From contig JABFGF010000007.1 of assembly GCA_013112635.1 (NCBI GenBank), forward strand, positions 62,001 to 126,000: a stretch of 64,000 bases of DNA. Direction: 5' to 3'. Within the stretch, counting starts at the first letter, position 1, and the number at the start of each line of letters is the position of its first letter. The translations under genes and the position numbers were made by a program. The notes under the pieces were generated by a model that saw only the letters and a list, made by a program, of their open reading frames with translations, did no database searches and was not told the DNA's origin. Below, piece after piece: positions 1 through 9,900 of this stretch. Source of the DNA: Calditrichota bacterium (GTDB lineage: Bacteria; Calditrichota; Calditrichia; Calditrichales; J004).

Positions 1-120
1 ATTAGCCTTGCCGGGGAAACAGGCAGGCGGCTTGGAGAGAAATGGAATATTCACTCAGTCCCAACAATTATTTTTGACAATGATCCTGAAAACCGCATTA
101 TGGGCATTCCAAAATTTTGA
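1..120 (+). CDS. C-terminal end of a thioredoxin-fold protein (partial)
   Basis: An open frame enters from the left edge and stops at 118-120, giving 39 residues. It contains WNIHSVPTIIFD, which matches the strand and cis-proline loop of thioredoxin-like proteins (V-P-T followed by a hydrophobic strand), and then the usual last strand and a short tail. The active-site CxxC would lie upstream and is not visible, so it could be a thioredoxin, a TlpA/ResA-like protein or a redox-inactive relative. The frame is too short for a ranked call. The 186 bases after it carry only the ribosome binding site of the next gene. Confidence 0.55.
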   Translation: MSLAGETGRRLGEKWNIHSVPTIIFDNDPENRIMGIPKF

Positions 121-306
121 AACAGTAGCCTCGATTATTAAAAGCCTACAAACCAATAAAGATTAATATTTTCTTCCTGAAGTAGCAAAAACAAAAGTAC
201 AAAATATGAATTTGCCAACGCCATTTCATTTTATTAATTTAAACCCCTAAGAATTAGTAACTCTAAAAAGAGTGAATACCCTCAATGAAATCTAAAAGGA
301 ATTAAA

Positions 307-3165
307 ATGCGCACATTTCTGATCCTATTATTTTTTATATTTTTTGGCTCAGCCATTTCTCAGGTTATCACAACAGACCCTCCATTTGCAACTGTAAACG
401 ATTCAATCGTTATCATCTTTGATGCAACTAAGGGTGACCAAGGTTTGATGGGTTATACTGGTAAAGTATATACTCACACAGGGGCAACGATTAACGGAAC
501 GCGTTGGCAAAATGTAATTGGCTCCTGGGGCGAGGATACTGGTATTAATGCACAGCCTGAACTTTCAAAAATCGGTACCGACCTTTACAAACTTGTAATT
601 AGCAAACCGCATTCTTTTTATTCTGTAAATCCCTCTGATAAAATTACTGAACTTTCTTTTGTTTTTAGGAGCGCAGGATCAGATGGGCCAACCGGGCGTG
701 ATGTTGGAGGTGCGGATGTTTTTCTTGAGTTGTTTAAACCTGGTTTAACATTGACGCTCAACGAGCCTTTTATAGATGTTTCATTTGGTGATCCGCGCAG
801 GTCGCCGGTTTTTACAGACGGTGAATTAACAATTCAGTCAATTGCAGTTACAATTGGTACAAAAATTTCTACTCATAAGCTGTATCAAAACGATATCCTG
901 ATTGCAGATGAAACAAGTGATACGCTGGATTATGTTTATACTCCCATGTACGAATCAGGGATGCAAGTTTTTAAAATCACTGGTGCAGATACAAGCGGTT
1001 TAAAAGATTCGATCGAGTTTGCTGTGATGATTACTCAGGAAAGCGTTATTGAATCACGCCCTGAAGGAGTTGTGGATGGCATTAATTATATAGATGCTAA
1101 TACAGTAATTCTTTCTCTTTTTGCCCCATATAAAGAACATGTTTTTTTAATTGGGGATTTTAATGATTGGTTTGTTGATGAAAAATATCAATTAAAAAAA
1201 GATACGGGTAATCCCACTAATATTCATTGGTGGATTCGATTGGACTCACTAACTGCCCAGATGGAATATGCTTTTCAATATCTTGTCAATGGCGAAATCA
1301 GAGTAGCCGATCCATATTCTGAAAAAATCCTGCATAAGCATGATTCAGGCATTAGTGGCGCTACATACCCCAACTTAAAACCTTATCCAGAAGGGAAAAC
1401 TGATTTTGCTGTTTCAGTTTTAGAAACAGGCCAGGAAGAATATGTGTGGGAAGTTCCTAGTTTTGAACGTCCACCCAAAGAAGAACTTGTAATATACGAG
1501 CTTCTTGTTCGTGATTTTGTAGCTACTCATGATTATAAAACACTAACTGATACGTTGGATTATTTGGAGAACCTGGGAATTAACGCGATTGAGCTTATGC
1601 CAGTCAATGAATTTGAGAACAATGAAAGTTGGGGTTATAATCCATCTTTCCACATGGCATTGGATAAATATTACGGTCCGCCTGAAGATTTAAAAAAGTT
1701 TATTGATGAATGCCATAAACGTGGAATTGCTGTAATTTTTGATGCTGTTTTGAACCATGCTTTTGGGCAGTCGCCATTGGTACGGCTTTATGCAACAGGT
1801 GCTTGGGGACCTCCTTCAGCTGAAAATCCCTGGCTTAACATTGAAGCGACACACCCATTTAATGTAGGTTACGATTTTAACCACGAAAGTAAATTCACAC
1901 AAGATTGGGTAGATCAAATAAATGCATATTGGCTGAATGAATTTAACATTGATGGTTATCGTTTTGATTTGACAAAAGGTTTTATGCAAACGGGTGATTT
2001 TTACGATTATAATGCCTCCCGTATAGCATTGTTAAAACGTATGGCAGATGAATTGTGGAAGGTTGATTCTACTGCTTATATTACTTTTGAACACTTGGGT
2101 GATAACACAGAAGAAAAAGAATTGGCCGATCATGGTATAATGCTATGGGGACACCCAGGCGGCACTAATCCAGATATCGGGTATTATGAAGCGACAATGG
2201 GTTATCATGATGGAGGCAAATCAGATTTTTCATTAGGATACTTTAAAACTCGTGGATGGGCAAAACCACATTTAATTGCAAAAATAGAGAGTCATGATGA
2301 AGAACGACTGATGTACAAAAATTTACAGCATGGTAATAGTAGTGGTGATTACAATGTCAAGGATCTATCAACGGCATTACAAAGGATGAAGGCCGCCGCC
2401 GCATTTTTCTTTACAATTCCGGGACCAAAGTTGTTTTGGCAATTTATGGAAGTCGGCTATGACATTTCTATCAATCAAAATGGAAGAACCGGAAACAAAC
2501 CCATTCTTTGGAATTATTTCCAGGATCCTGACCGGAAAAAGTTGTATAAAACATATGCGGCGTTATTAAAGTTACGTAAAGATGTTAATGTTTTCCGAGA
2601 TCCGAATTCAGTTGTTAACCTGGCAGTTTCTGTTCCAGCTAAACGAATAAAATTGTCAGATGGTGAAATTAACGTCTCAATTATTGGCAATTTTGATGTT
2701 GTAACTAAGGAACTAAATCCGGACTTTCATAACACAGGCACCTGGTACGATTTTTTTACTGGCGATAGTATTGAAGTAGCAAATGCCACTGAGCCAATTG
2801 CTCTGGCTCCGGGCGAATTCCATATTTATACGGATGTAAAGCTTGAAACCCCTGATGAAGATCCGGTTACATTTATTAAGGAAGTTCATCAAAATAATCC
2901 GCAAAAATTTGAATTGGGCCAGAATTATCCTAATCCGTTTAACCCCCTTACTGCAATAAATTATAATCTTGCTAATGCAAGTGACGTAGAAATTACTATT
3001 TTCGATATTCAGGGTAGACGCGTTAAAACCCTGATCGACAAAAATCAAAATGCCGGAAATTATACTGTAAAATTTAATGCAACAGATCTTTCCAGCGGCA
3101 CATATTTCTATACCTTTAGAGCCGGCTCTTTTGTCCAAACCCGGAAAATGCTTTTAATTAAATGA
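307..3165 (+). CDS. Secreted multidomain GH13 alpha-amylase with T9SS sorting domain
   Basis: A 952-residue secreted glycoside hydrolase likely acting on alpha-glucans such as starch or glycogen. Residues 1-19 are a signal peptide (MRTFLILLFFIFFGSAISQ). Beta-rich N-terminal domains follow, then a CBM48-like segment near 255-350 with VFLIGDFNDW. The GH13 barrel shows the family regions: DAVLNHA near 479, GYRFDLTKG with the nucleophile Asp554, FEHLG with acid/base Glu595, and SHDEER with Asp664. From about residue 867 to the end is a type IX secretion C-terminal domain beginning FELGQNYPNPFNP, so the enzyme is probably exported and anchored at or released from the outer surface. The AAAAGGA before the ATG is a plausible ribosome site. 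It stands alone and is closed by a hairpin terminator. The exact specificity (amylase, pullulanase-like or branching) cannot be read from the sequence. Confidence 0.9.
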   Translation: MRTFLILLFFIFFGSAISQVITTDPPFATVNDSIVIIFDATKGDQGLMGYTGKVYTHTGATINGTRWQNVIGSWGEDTGINAQPELSKIGTDLYKLVISKPHSFYSVNPSDKITELSFVFRSAGSDGPTGRDVGGADVFLELFKPGLTLTLNEPFIDVSFGDPRRSPVFTDGELTIQSIAVTIGTKISTHKLYQNDILIADETSDTLDYVYTPMYESGMQVFKITGADTSGLKDSIEFAVMITQESVIESRPEGVVDGINYIDANTVILSLFAPYKEHVFLIGDFNDWFVDEKYQLKKDTGNPTNIHWWIRLDSLTAQMEYAFQYLVNGEIRVADPYSEKILHKHDSGISGATYPNLKPYPEGKTDFAVSVLETGQEEYVWEVPSFERPPKEELVIYELLVRDFVATHDYKTLTDTLDYLENLGINAIELMPVNEFENNESWGYNPSFHMALDKYYGPPEDLKKFIDECHKRGIAVIFDAVLNHAFGQSPLVRLYATGAWGPPSAENPWLNIEATHPFNVGYDFNHESKFTQDWVDQINAYWLNEFNIDGYRFDLTKGFMQTGDFYDYNASRIALLKRMADELWKVDSTAYITFEHLGDNTEEKELADHGIMLWGHPGGTNPDIGYYEATMGYHDGGKSDFSLGYFKTRGWAKPHLIAKIESHDEERLMYKNLQHGNSSGDYNVKDLSTALQRMKAAAAFFFTIPGPKLFWQFMEVGYDISINQNGRTGNKPILWNYFQDPDRKKLYKTYAALLKLRKDVNVFRDPNSVVNLAVSVPAKRIKLSDGEINVSIIGNFDVVTKELNPDFHNTGTWYDFFTGDSIEVANATEPIALAPGEFHIYTDVKLETPDEDPVTFIKEVHQNNPQKFELGQNYPNPFNPLTAINYNLANASDVEITIFDIQGRRVKTLIDKNQNAGNYTVKFNATDLSSGTYFYTFRAGSFVQTRKMLLIK

Positions 3166-3176
3166 CCAAGTGTAGA

Positions 3177-3208
3177 GATGCCATCATTTTGAGTGATGGC
3201 ATCCTTTT
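3177..3208 (+). terminator. Rho-independent terminator after the amylase
   Basis: Perfect 10-bp stem, GATGCCATCA (3177-3186) and TGATGGCATC (3194-3203), with a 7-nt loop, followed by CTTTT. It begins 11 nt after the amylase stop codon. A GTG inside its right arm could extend the next gene upstream, but the hairpin makes that start unlikely. Confidence 0.75.
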
Positions 3209-3219
3209 ATTACATAATT

Positions 3220-3612
3220 ATGAACATATCCCAAATTGAAGAAGCGTTTAATGATATAGTCCTCGGAAATGGCGTTAAGCGATCTGTTCATGATCTGGTT
3301 TATGACAATGCTGATTATAGTGACCTATTTATTACTTGCCTAAAACGAAATAACTTTTTTCCTCTTCCATTAAAACACACAACTATTAACCCTGGTTTTA
3401 GATATCCCGGATTTTATCTCATTGATTCAGTTGCATATTTTGGTCACCTTTTTTGGGAAGTATTTAGTGAATCTCGCAAAAGAAAAATTTGGGGTTCTGT
3501 CGTTAGAAACGAAAAAGGGGACTGGAAATATATTTTACCAGGAAACAGTTCCAAAATAGTGTATATCAACAAAGACAAAATTCAGGCAGTTGATATTTTT
3601 CATTTAACTTGA
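3220..3612 (+). CDS. Hypothetical protein, 130 aa
   Basis: I do not recognise this protein. It is soluble with no signal peptide or membrane segment, and is rich in aromatic residues (LFWEVFSE, GFRYPGFYLID). The start was placed at the ATG at 3220 because the in-frame GTG further upstream lies within the terminator hairpin of the amylase gene. No Shine-Dalgarno sequence precedes it. It runs in the same direction as the YceI gene 28 nt downstream and may share its transcript. The length and clean frame suggest a real gene, but function is unknown. Confidence 0.55.
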   Translation: MNISQIEEAFNDIVLGNGVKRSVHDLVYDNADYSDLFITCLKRNNFFPLPLKHTTINPGFRYPGFYLIDSVAYFGHLFWEVFSESRKRKIWGSVVRNEKGDWKYILPGNSSKIVYINKDKIQAVDIFHLT

Positions 3613-3640
3613 TTTTCCAATACTAAATGGAAAGAATTCA

Positions 3641-4207
3641 TTGAGTAAATTTCTCGCAATTGTTTTTCTTTTTTTAATTTTCAATGTCAACGGCCTTGCT
3701 GGTGAATATGTGGTTGACCGGGAAGCAGAAAATGAAGTTAAGTTCATTTCAGAAGCTATATGGGAAAATTTTGAAGGAGTAACCGGTTTTATAGACGGAT
3801 ATGTCTATTGGGATGGTGAAAAACTAACAAATAAAAGCGAGTTATATTTTGAGGTCGAATTAAATACAGTTGAGACTGGTAATGGAAAAAGGGATAGAGA
3901 TATGCGCGAGGATTATTTGCATACAAATCGTTTTCCTTATACGCACTATACCGGAAAAATAGTTGATGTAAAAGATAGCACAGATTCTATTTTGAAAATT
4001 TCAACTGATGGAGTAATGTTTATACATGGAGTTGAAAGGAAGCTAACAGTAAACGCTCTAATGACAAAAAATGAAGAAGGTTACCAGGTAAAATCAAATT
4101 TTATAATTAAGCTTTCAGATTATAATATCAAAATCCCGCAATTAATGATTTTCAAAATAAATGAAGAAATGCAGCTGCAACTCACGTTTTATGTAAAAAA
4201 GATTTAA
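3641..4207 (+). CDS. YceI-family secreted lipocalin-like protein
   Basis: A 188-residue exported protein of the YceI family, whose members have a lipocalin-like barrel that binds isoprenoid or other lipids in the periplasm. An N-terminal signal peptide ends near GLAGEY. The family pattern follows: FISEAIWENFEGVTGFIDG near the start, DMREDYLHTNRFPYTHYTG in the middle (the M-R-x-x-x-L-x-x-x-x-FP motif), and a late hydrophobic strand pattern. No ATG is available, since the nearby ATG at 3627 runs into a stop, so the TTG at 3641 is the likely start. The ligand is unknown. Confidence 0.8.
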   Translation: MSKFLAIVFLFLIFNVNGLAGEYVVDREAENEVKFISEAIWENFEGVTGFIDGYVYWDGEKLTNKSELYFEVELNTVETGNGKRDRDMREDYLHTNRFPYTHYTGKIVDVKDSTDSILKISTDGVMFIHGVERKLTVNALMTKNEEGYQVKSNFIIKLSDYNIKIPQLMIFKINEEMQLQLTFYVKKI

Positions 4208-4229
4208 ATAGATGTTTTCTAAAAATAAA

Positions 4230-4293
4230 TAAGTGTTCAGGACGCCCATTAATCCCCGCATCACTTTTAATGAGCTCGAGGCCTGAACACTTA
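4230..4293. terminator. Inverted repeat between convergent genes, probable two-way terminator
   Basis: Arms TAAGTGTTCAGG (4230-4241) and CCTGAACACTTA (4282-4293) are perfectly complementary over 12 bp and enclose 40 nt. T-rich sequence lies on both outer sides when read in each direction. It sits between the ends of the YceI gene and the UspA gene and so could end both transcripts. The 40-nt loop is long for a simple terminator. Confidence 0.5.
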
Positions 4294-4306
4294 ATTTTAA
4301 TTTCGT

Positions 4307-5197
4307 CTAATCCTTGCGATGCCTTCCAACAGTTAAAACGGGGCATGATGCAGTTCGGACTACTCTTTCTGTTGTAGAACCGATAAGAAGATGATCCAAT
4401 CCCGTATATCCACGTGTTGACATAACAATTAAATCCGCACCGCTGTCTTTTGAGTAATCAGCTATTGTTTGATGAGCTGTACCTTCAATGACTGTGTAAC
4501 TGGCTTCAATATCATTGCAATTACAAAACTCTTGTAGCTTGCTGCCAGTTATTTTTTTTAGATCCGGATTAGTAGCATAGATTGATTCAATTCCAACAAC
4601 ATGAAAAGATGTTTGCAGGTGTTGTTCAACAACATGGATAAAATCAATATCTGCCTCAAAATCCTTTGCTATTTTTATAGCTTCCTTTACTCCTTCACGG
4701 GAATTTTCTGAGAAATCTACTGGAACAAGTATTTTGTCAATCTGGATACTTTTGGGATTACTGTGAATCGTCATCACTGGTATTTTTGATAAACGGACAA
4801 CTTTTTCTGTTACACTGCCATATATCCAATTTTTAATACCTGTTCGCCCGTGAGTTCCCATTAAAACAAGATCAAATTTATGCTCATCAATATATTCTAA
4901 AATTGTGTTAGCCGGTGAAATCCCCCTCGTAATTTCTGAGTCTATTTCCAGGCTCTTTGTTAAAAATTTTTGTCTGTGTCTTTCAAAAAGTTCATTCGTG
5001 TTTTCTTCTTTACGCTTAATTATTTCTTCCAACTGTTTTACATGCGCTTCTTCATCCACATCTGCTTCGTATAAAACAATAACATGAAACAATGATATTT
5101 GTGAATTGTATTTTTGTGAAAGGAAAATGGAATAATCGGTTGCATAGTCTGAAAAAGGACTAAAATCAACTGGGACTAAAATTTTTGAAGGTTTCAT
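4307..5197 (-). CDS. Tandem-domain universal stress protein (UspA family)
   Basis: A 296-residue protein with two Usp domains in a row (about 1-147 and 152-296), each starting with KILVPVDFS. Each half ends with the nucleotide-binding pattern G-x2-G-x9-G-(S/T): GTHGRTGIKNWIYGS in the first and STRGYTGLDHLLIGS in the second. Usp proteins bind ATP or AMP and act in stress survival, often in the cytoplasm. In the second copy the leading Gly is replaced by Ser, which may change nucleotide binding there. A strong AAGGAGGG lies just before the ATG. The gene is monocistronic, converging on the YceI gene. Confidence 0.9.
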   Translation of the reverse strand: MKPSKILVPVDFSPFSDYATDYSIFLSQKYNSQISLFHVIVLYEADVDEEAHVKQLEEIIKRKEENTNELFERHRQKFLTKSLEIDSEITRGISPANTILEYIDEHKFDLVLMGTHGRTGIKNWIYGSVTEKVVRLSKIPVMTIHSNPKSIQIDKILVPVDFSENSREGVKEAIKIAKDFEADIDFIHVVEQHLQTSFHVVGIESIYATNPDLKKITGSKLQEFCNCNDIEASYTVIEGTAHQTIADYSKDSGADLIVMSTRGYTGLDHLLIGSTTERVVRTASCPVLTVGRHRKD

Positions 5198-5404
5198 TGC
5201 GGGGCCCTCCTTTTATGGATTAGTTATTAATATTGGAGGATGAAGACTTCTTTTCAACAATGTTATTTTTTTCACAAAAATATTACCAAAAGTACTGCGA
5301 AAAATCAAATTAAATTTATCTTTATTTAATATGGATAATACGATTTAATTTTTTTGAACCATTTCTTTTTTCTATTTTCAGAAATCATTTATTTAATAAG
5401 AAGA

Positions 5405-6817
5405 ATGGGGTTAATGGACTATAAGAATGTTCTTTTAGAAAAATTTAGATATAACCAATTTCGGGGTATTCAGGAAGATGTTATTAAACACGTTTTGCAG
5501 AAAAATAACGCATTGGTAATTATGCCAACTGGTTCAGGCAAGTCAATTTTATATCAAATTCCAGCATTACTTCTGGATGATTTAACCGTGGTTATCTCAC
5601 CTTTGATTGCCCTAATGAAAGACCAGGTAGATACTCTCAATAAAAAAAAAATTGATGCAATATATATCAATTCATCTTTATCAAAAAAAGATAGGTTATT
5701 GCGATATAAAGGCTTAAAAGATGGCAAATATAAAATGCTTTATGTTACACCGGAACGTTTTCGTAAAAAAGAATTTTTGGAAGTTTTAAAGAGTAGGGAA
5801 ATAAGTCTGCTTGCTGTAGATGAAGCGCATTGTATTAGTGAGTGGGGACATGACTTTCGCCCGGATTATACGCGATTAAAAGAATTCCGGAAAATAATGG
5901 GAAACCCTGTAACGGTCGCTTTAACCGCAACGGCAACACCCGATGTTCAGACTGATATTGTTGGGCAGCTTGGTTTATCAAAAAAAGAAGTTAAGCTTTT
6001 TCATGAAGGAATAAACAGACCGAATCTAAATCTTGAAACTATTCCTCTTTGGGGTGAAGATGAAAAACTGGAAGAAATCCTAAATGTGCTTAAAACACAT
6101 CCGGGAAATGGTATTGTTTATTTTTCTTTGATTAAAGACCTGGAGAATATGAGCGATCTGTTGACCAAAAAAGGAGTAAGGCATACCATTTATCATGGTA
6201 AGCTGGAAACAGCACAACGCAAGCACATCCAGGAACGATTTATGAAATCCAAATCCGATCAATTAATTTTAGCCACAAATGCATTTGGAATGGGCATTGA
6301 CAAAGAGGATATTCGATTTGTAGTTCATGCCCAGGTTCCGGGATCAATTGAATCTTACTACCAGGAAATTGGACGCGCTGGACGTGATGGAAAACCATCA
6401 TTGTGTTTACTATTATACGATGAGCAGGATTTGAATATTCACATGGAGTTTATGAAGTGGAATAATCCTACAGCAGAGTTTTACTACCGGGCACATAATT
6501 TACTTAGCAGTGATATTGAGCGTGTTAATGGTGAGGGAATTGATTATTTGAAGGAGCAGCTAACTTATAAGAACCGGCGTGACTTCAGGGCAGAAACGGT
6601 TTTGTCCATATTTGACCGTTATGCGGTAATTGTTGGGAATATAGAAGCGAAGAATATACAGGTTATTTCTGAAATTCCTGATAAATTAACCGATCAGGAA
6701 TATCTTGATGTAAAGTTAAAACGCGAACAAGAAAAATTATATCAAATGATGCTTTATTCTAAATTAGAGGACGGTAGAAAAGAATTTATCCACAACTATT
6801 TTGGTTTGGATGTTTAG
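5405..6817 (+). CDS. recQ: RecQ-family ATP-dependent DNA helicase, short form
   Basis: A 3'-5' superfamily 2 helicase with all RecQ ATPase motifs: QFRGIQEDVI, Walker A MPTGSGKS (res 40-47), DEAH (139-142), ALTATAT, and the motif VI region EIGRAGRDG. It is only 470 residues, while classical RecQ has about 600, and lacks the HRDC domain. The zinc-binding region is degenerate: the sequence ending ...EDGRKEFIHNYFGLDV aligns with the usual C-x-x-CRR-x-x-L-x-x-YFG, but the cysteines are absent and the protein stops there. The ATG at 5405 was chosen over a TTG at 5354 because the helicase homology starts just after it; ATG 5414 is also possible. It probably acts in recombination repair or stalled-fork processing. 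Confidence 0.88.
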   Translation: MGLMDYKNVLLEKFRYNQFRGIQEDVIKHVLQKNNALVIMPTGSGKSILYQIPALLLDDLTVVISPLIALMKDQVDTLNKKKIDAIYINSSLSKKDRLLRYKGLKDGKYKMLYVTPERFRKKEFLEVLKSREISLLAVDEAHCISEWGHDFRPDYTRLKEFRKIMGNPVTVALTATATPDVQTDIVGQLGLSKKEVKLFHEGINRPNLNLETIPLWGEDEKLEEILNVLKTHPGNGIVYFSLIKDLENMSDLLTKKGVRHTIYHGKLETAQRKHIQERFMKSKSDQLILATNAFGMGIDKEDIRFVVHAQVPGSIESYYQEIGRAGRDGKPSLCLLLYDEQDLNIHMEFMKWNNPTAEFYYRAHNLLSSDIERVNGEGIDYLKEQLTYKNRRDFRAETVLSIFDRYAVIVGNIEAKNIQVISEIPDKLTDQEYLDVKLKREQEKLYQMMLYSKLEDGRKEFIHNYFGLDV

Positions 6818-6936
6818 AATGAGCTAGGAAAAATCGGGTAAATATCATTCTAAAAAGAATCCATTCTCTGGAAACTTACACTTTATAAAATCGATTAATT
6901 CGGAATAACGACAAAGTATTAATCAGGAAATTGTTA

Positions 6937-9900
6937 ATGGCACAATCTAAAAAGTTTGGAACGTTTGGTGGTGTATTTACACCCTCCTTGTTAACAATTC
7001 TTGGCGTGATTATGTATTTGCGCTTGCCCTGGATAATTTCGCAAGGCGGATTGTTTTATACTTTGGCCATTATTATTGTTGCTCATATTGTTTCTGTAAC
7101 CACCGGTTTAAGTGTTTCCTCAATTGCTACAGATAAAAAGGTAGAAGCAGGGGGCAATTATTATATTATCTCGCGCAGCCTTGGTTTGCCAATTGGCGGC
7201 ACATTGGGAATTGCGCTATTTGTCGGTCTTTCTTTCAGCATCAGTTTATACATTATTGGTTTTAGTGAAAGTTTGCTTAGCGTTTTGGAAATTCCGATAG
7301 AAATTTCTTCAATTCGCTTATACGGCAGCATAACGCTTGTCTTGCTAACAATCATAATTTTCATCAGTACATCGCTTGCAATAAAACTTCAATACTTTAT
7401 TCTTGCAGCGGTTTTGCTTTCTCTCATCTCTATTTTTATGGGTGGATTTGATTTACCGGCAGAGCAATATGTTTTAAAACCATCTCCGGAAGGAGTTGAT
7501 CTTTTTGTTCTTTTTGGGATATTCTTTCCGGCTGTAACCGGATTTACGGCAGGTGTCCAAATGTCCGGCGATCTTAAAGATCCTAAAAAATCTATTCCAT
7601 TTGGAACGATGGCAGCAATTGTACTTGGCTTTTTTGTTTATGTGGGATTGGCAATATTTATCGCCTATAAAATTGATGCCGGCAAATTAATGAATGACCC
7701 TAATGTGTTGGTATCTATTTCCTGGATTCCACAGTTGGTTATTGCAGGTGTTTGGGGTGCTACAATTTCTTCCGCACTGGGAAGCATTTTAGGGGCGCCG
7801 CGCATACTACAAGCCACTTCTGCCGATAATGTTACCCCAAAGATTTTCAAAAAAGGCTATGGCGCATCCAATGAACCACGCCGGGCTTTAATCTTTACTT
7901 TTTTGATTGCAGAAGCAGGAATCCTGATCGGTGAGTTAAATATTATTGCGCGGATTGTCTCCATATTTTTTATAAGTACATATGGATTGATAAACTTAAG
8001 TTATGCGATTGAAAGCTGGGCGAGTACAGATTTTAGGCCAACATTTAAAGTGCCAATCTGGGTAGGAATTGTTGGTGCGTTGGCAAGTGCAATAATCATG
8101 TTTGAACTTGATGTTGTTGCCTTTACAGCAGCAACGATTGTTCTTAGTACTCTTTACCTCTATTTAAAAAAGAAAGAGCTGACCCTGGAAACTGGCGATA
8201 CCTGGAGCAGCTTTTGGTCAGCAATTGTCCGCACCGGATTGCATCGTTTAAATGACTCTGAGATGCACAAAAGAAACTGGCGCCCAAATATTCTACTTTT
8301 CCGTGGTGCTTCGGGGGATCGCCCACATTTACTTGATTTTGGAAAATGGCTGACAGGTACTAGTGGGATTATTTCAGATTTTGAGCTTGTTGAAATCCCG
8401 GATGGCAGTGTTCAGTTTACAAAAACAAACCAGCTTGTGAAAGGGGATGACCTAGCAGGCGATGGTACTTTTAAGCGCCGATTTGAATGCAATGATGTCT
8501 ATTCCGGGGTTGAATCCGTAGCACAGTTTTATGGATTTTCCGGGGTTGAACCAAACACAGTAATTCTGGGTTGGCCTAAAAACTCTCCTCACCCGCAAAA
8601 ATTGTTAGCACTCCTTAAAAAACTTAAAAGTTTGGATTACAATATCTTGTTGTTGGAAGAAGACAAAAACAATCCTTTTGGCTCCTTTACAACAATTGAT
8701 TTGTGGTGGCGTGGTGGAAGCAATAATGCTACTTTGGCAATGGCTTTAATGCGTTTTCTACAAAATGCTAAAGAATGGTCTAAAGCAAAATTGCGAATTT
8801 TTATAATAGTTGAAGACAGTGCTTTAATTAATAAGGTGCATAGAAACATGGATCACCTTTTGAAAGAGTTGAGACAAAATGGAGAAATAAGGATTGTCAA
8901 CAACGCTATTGAAAAAAGAAATTTCCATGAAATTATGAAAGTCGAATCGGCTGCAACAGATTTAACTATTGTTGGGATGCCAAATCTGGAAAATATTGAT
9001 GGACAGGATTTTGTAAGCAGTACCAATTCATTTATTCATAACTTAAATTCTGTTTTATTAATAAATGCTTCCTCATTTTTTGAGCCATATTTTATTGGAA
9101 TAGAAAGGGCAGCAGATCAAAAAACCAAATCAGTTATAAAAGAAATACAAAATGAATTTGCTATAATAAAACTTCCGGCAGATGAGGTATTAGCCAAACG
9201 GCTAAAAAGAACTTATGATACAATCAACACATCGATTGAGGAATTTTACAGTGGTTATATTGCAGAAATAGGGCAGGAATTTATTGATGTTGGAGTAAAC
9301 ATAAAAAAGATTGCTGAGAGCAATTTTCATTTAATAGAAAAAAAACTACAGACATCCAAATTACTTCGTTCTACAAGATTATTGGCACATGTTCAAAGTG
9401 ATATTCTATTTAATACCCGCCGGATTTTAGAATCATTCAAAGAAAAGAGTCCCGAACATTTTGAATCAAACCTTCTAACGGGAATGGAAAATTTATTCAC
9501 TCAAAATAAAAAGTTATTAGAGAATACCCCTTTGCTTCATTCTCTATATTTTGAACCAAAAGATTTATCAATAAGCTATACAGATCCATTTTCTGTTAAG
9601 CTCCTGAAGGCAAAAAAGTTGTTACGAAACAGGTTCTTTAAAACAGAAATTCGTATTGAAGCCAAACTAAATGTCTGGTTTAATTATTATGTTAACGGTT
9701 TTTTCCGTAGAGAATTTTACAATCAAATCGGGCAGATTGGGATAGTTGGCTATAATATAATTTCTCTTTTGCAAAAAACACTTAGCCGCTTGTTTGATAT
9801 TATGAAAAATCTGGAAGCCTCATTTCAATCATCGGGAAAGATTTCGGAAGTGCAAATCACAGCGGTGAAAAAACAAATTGAAGATCTGTTTTCGGAATAT

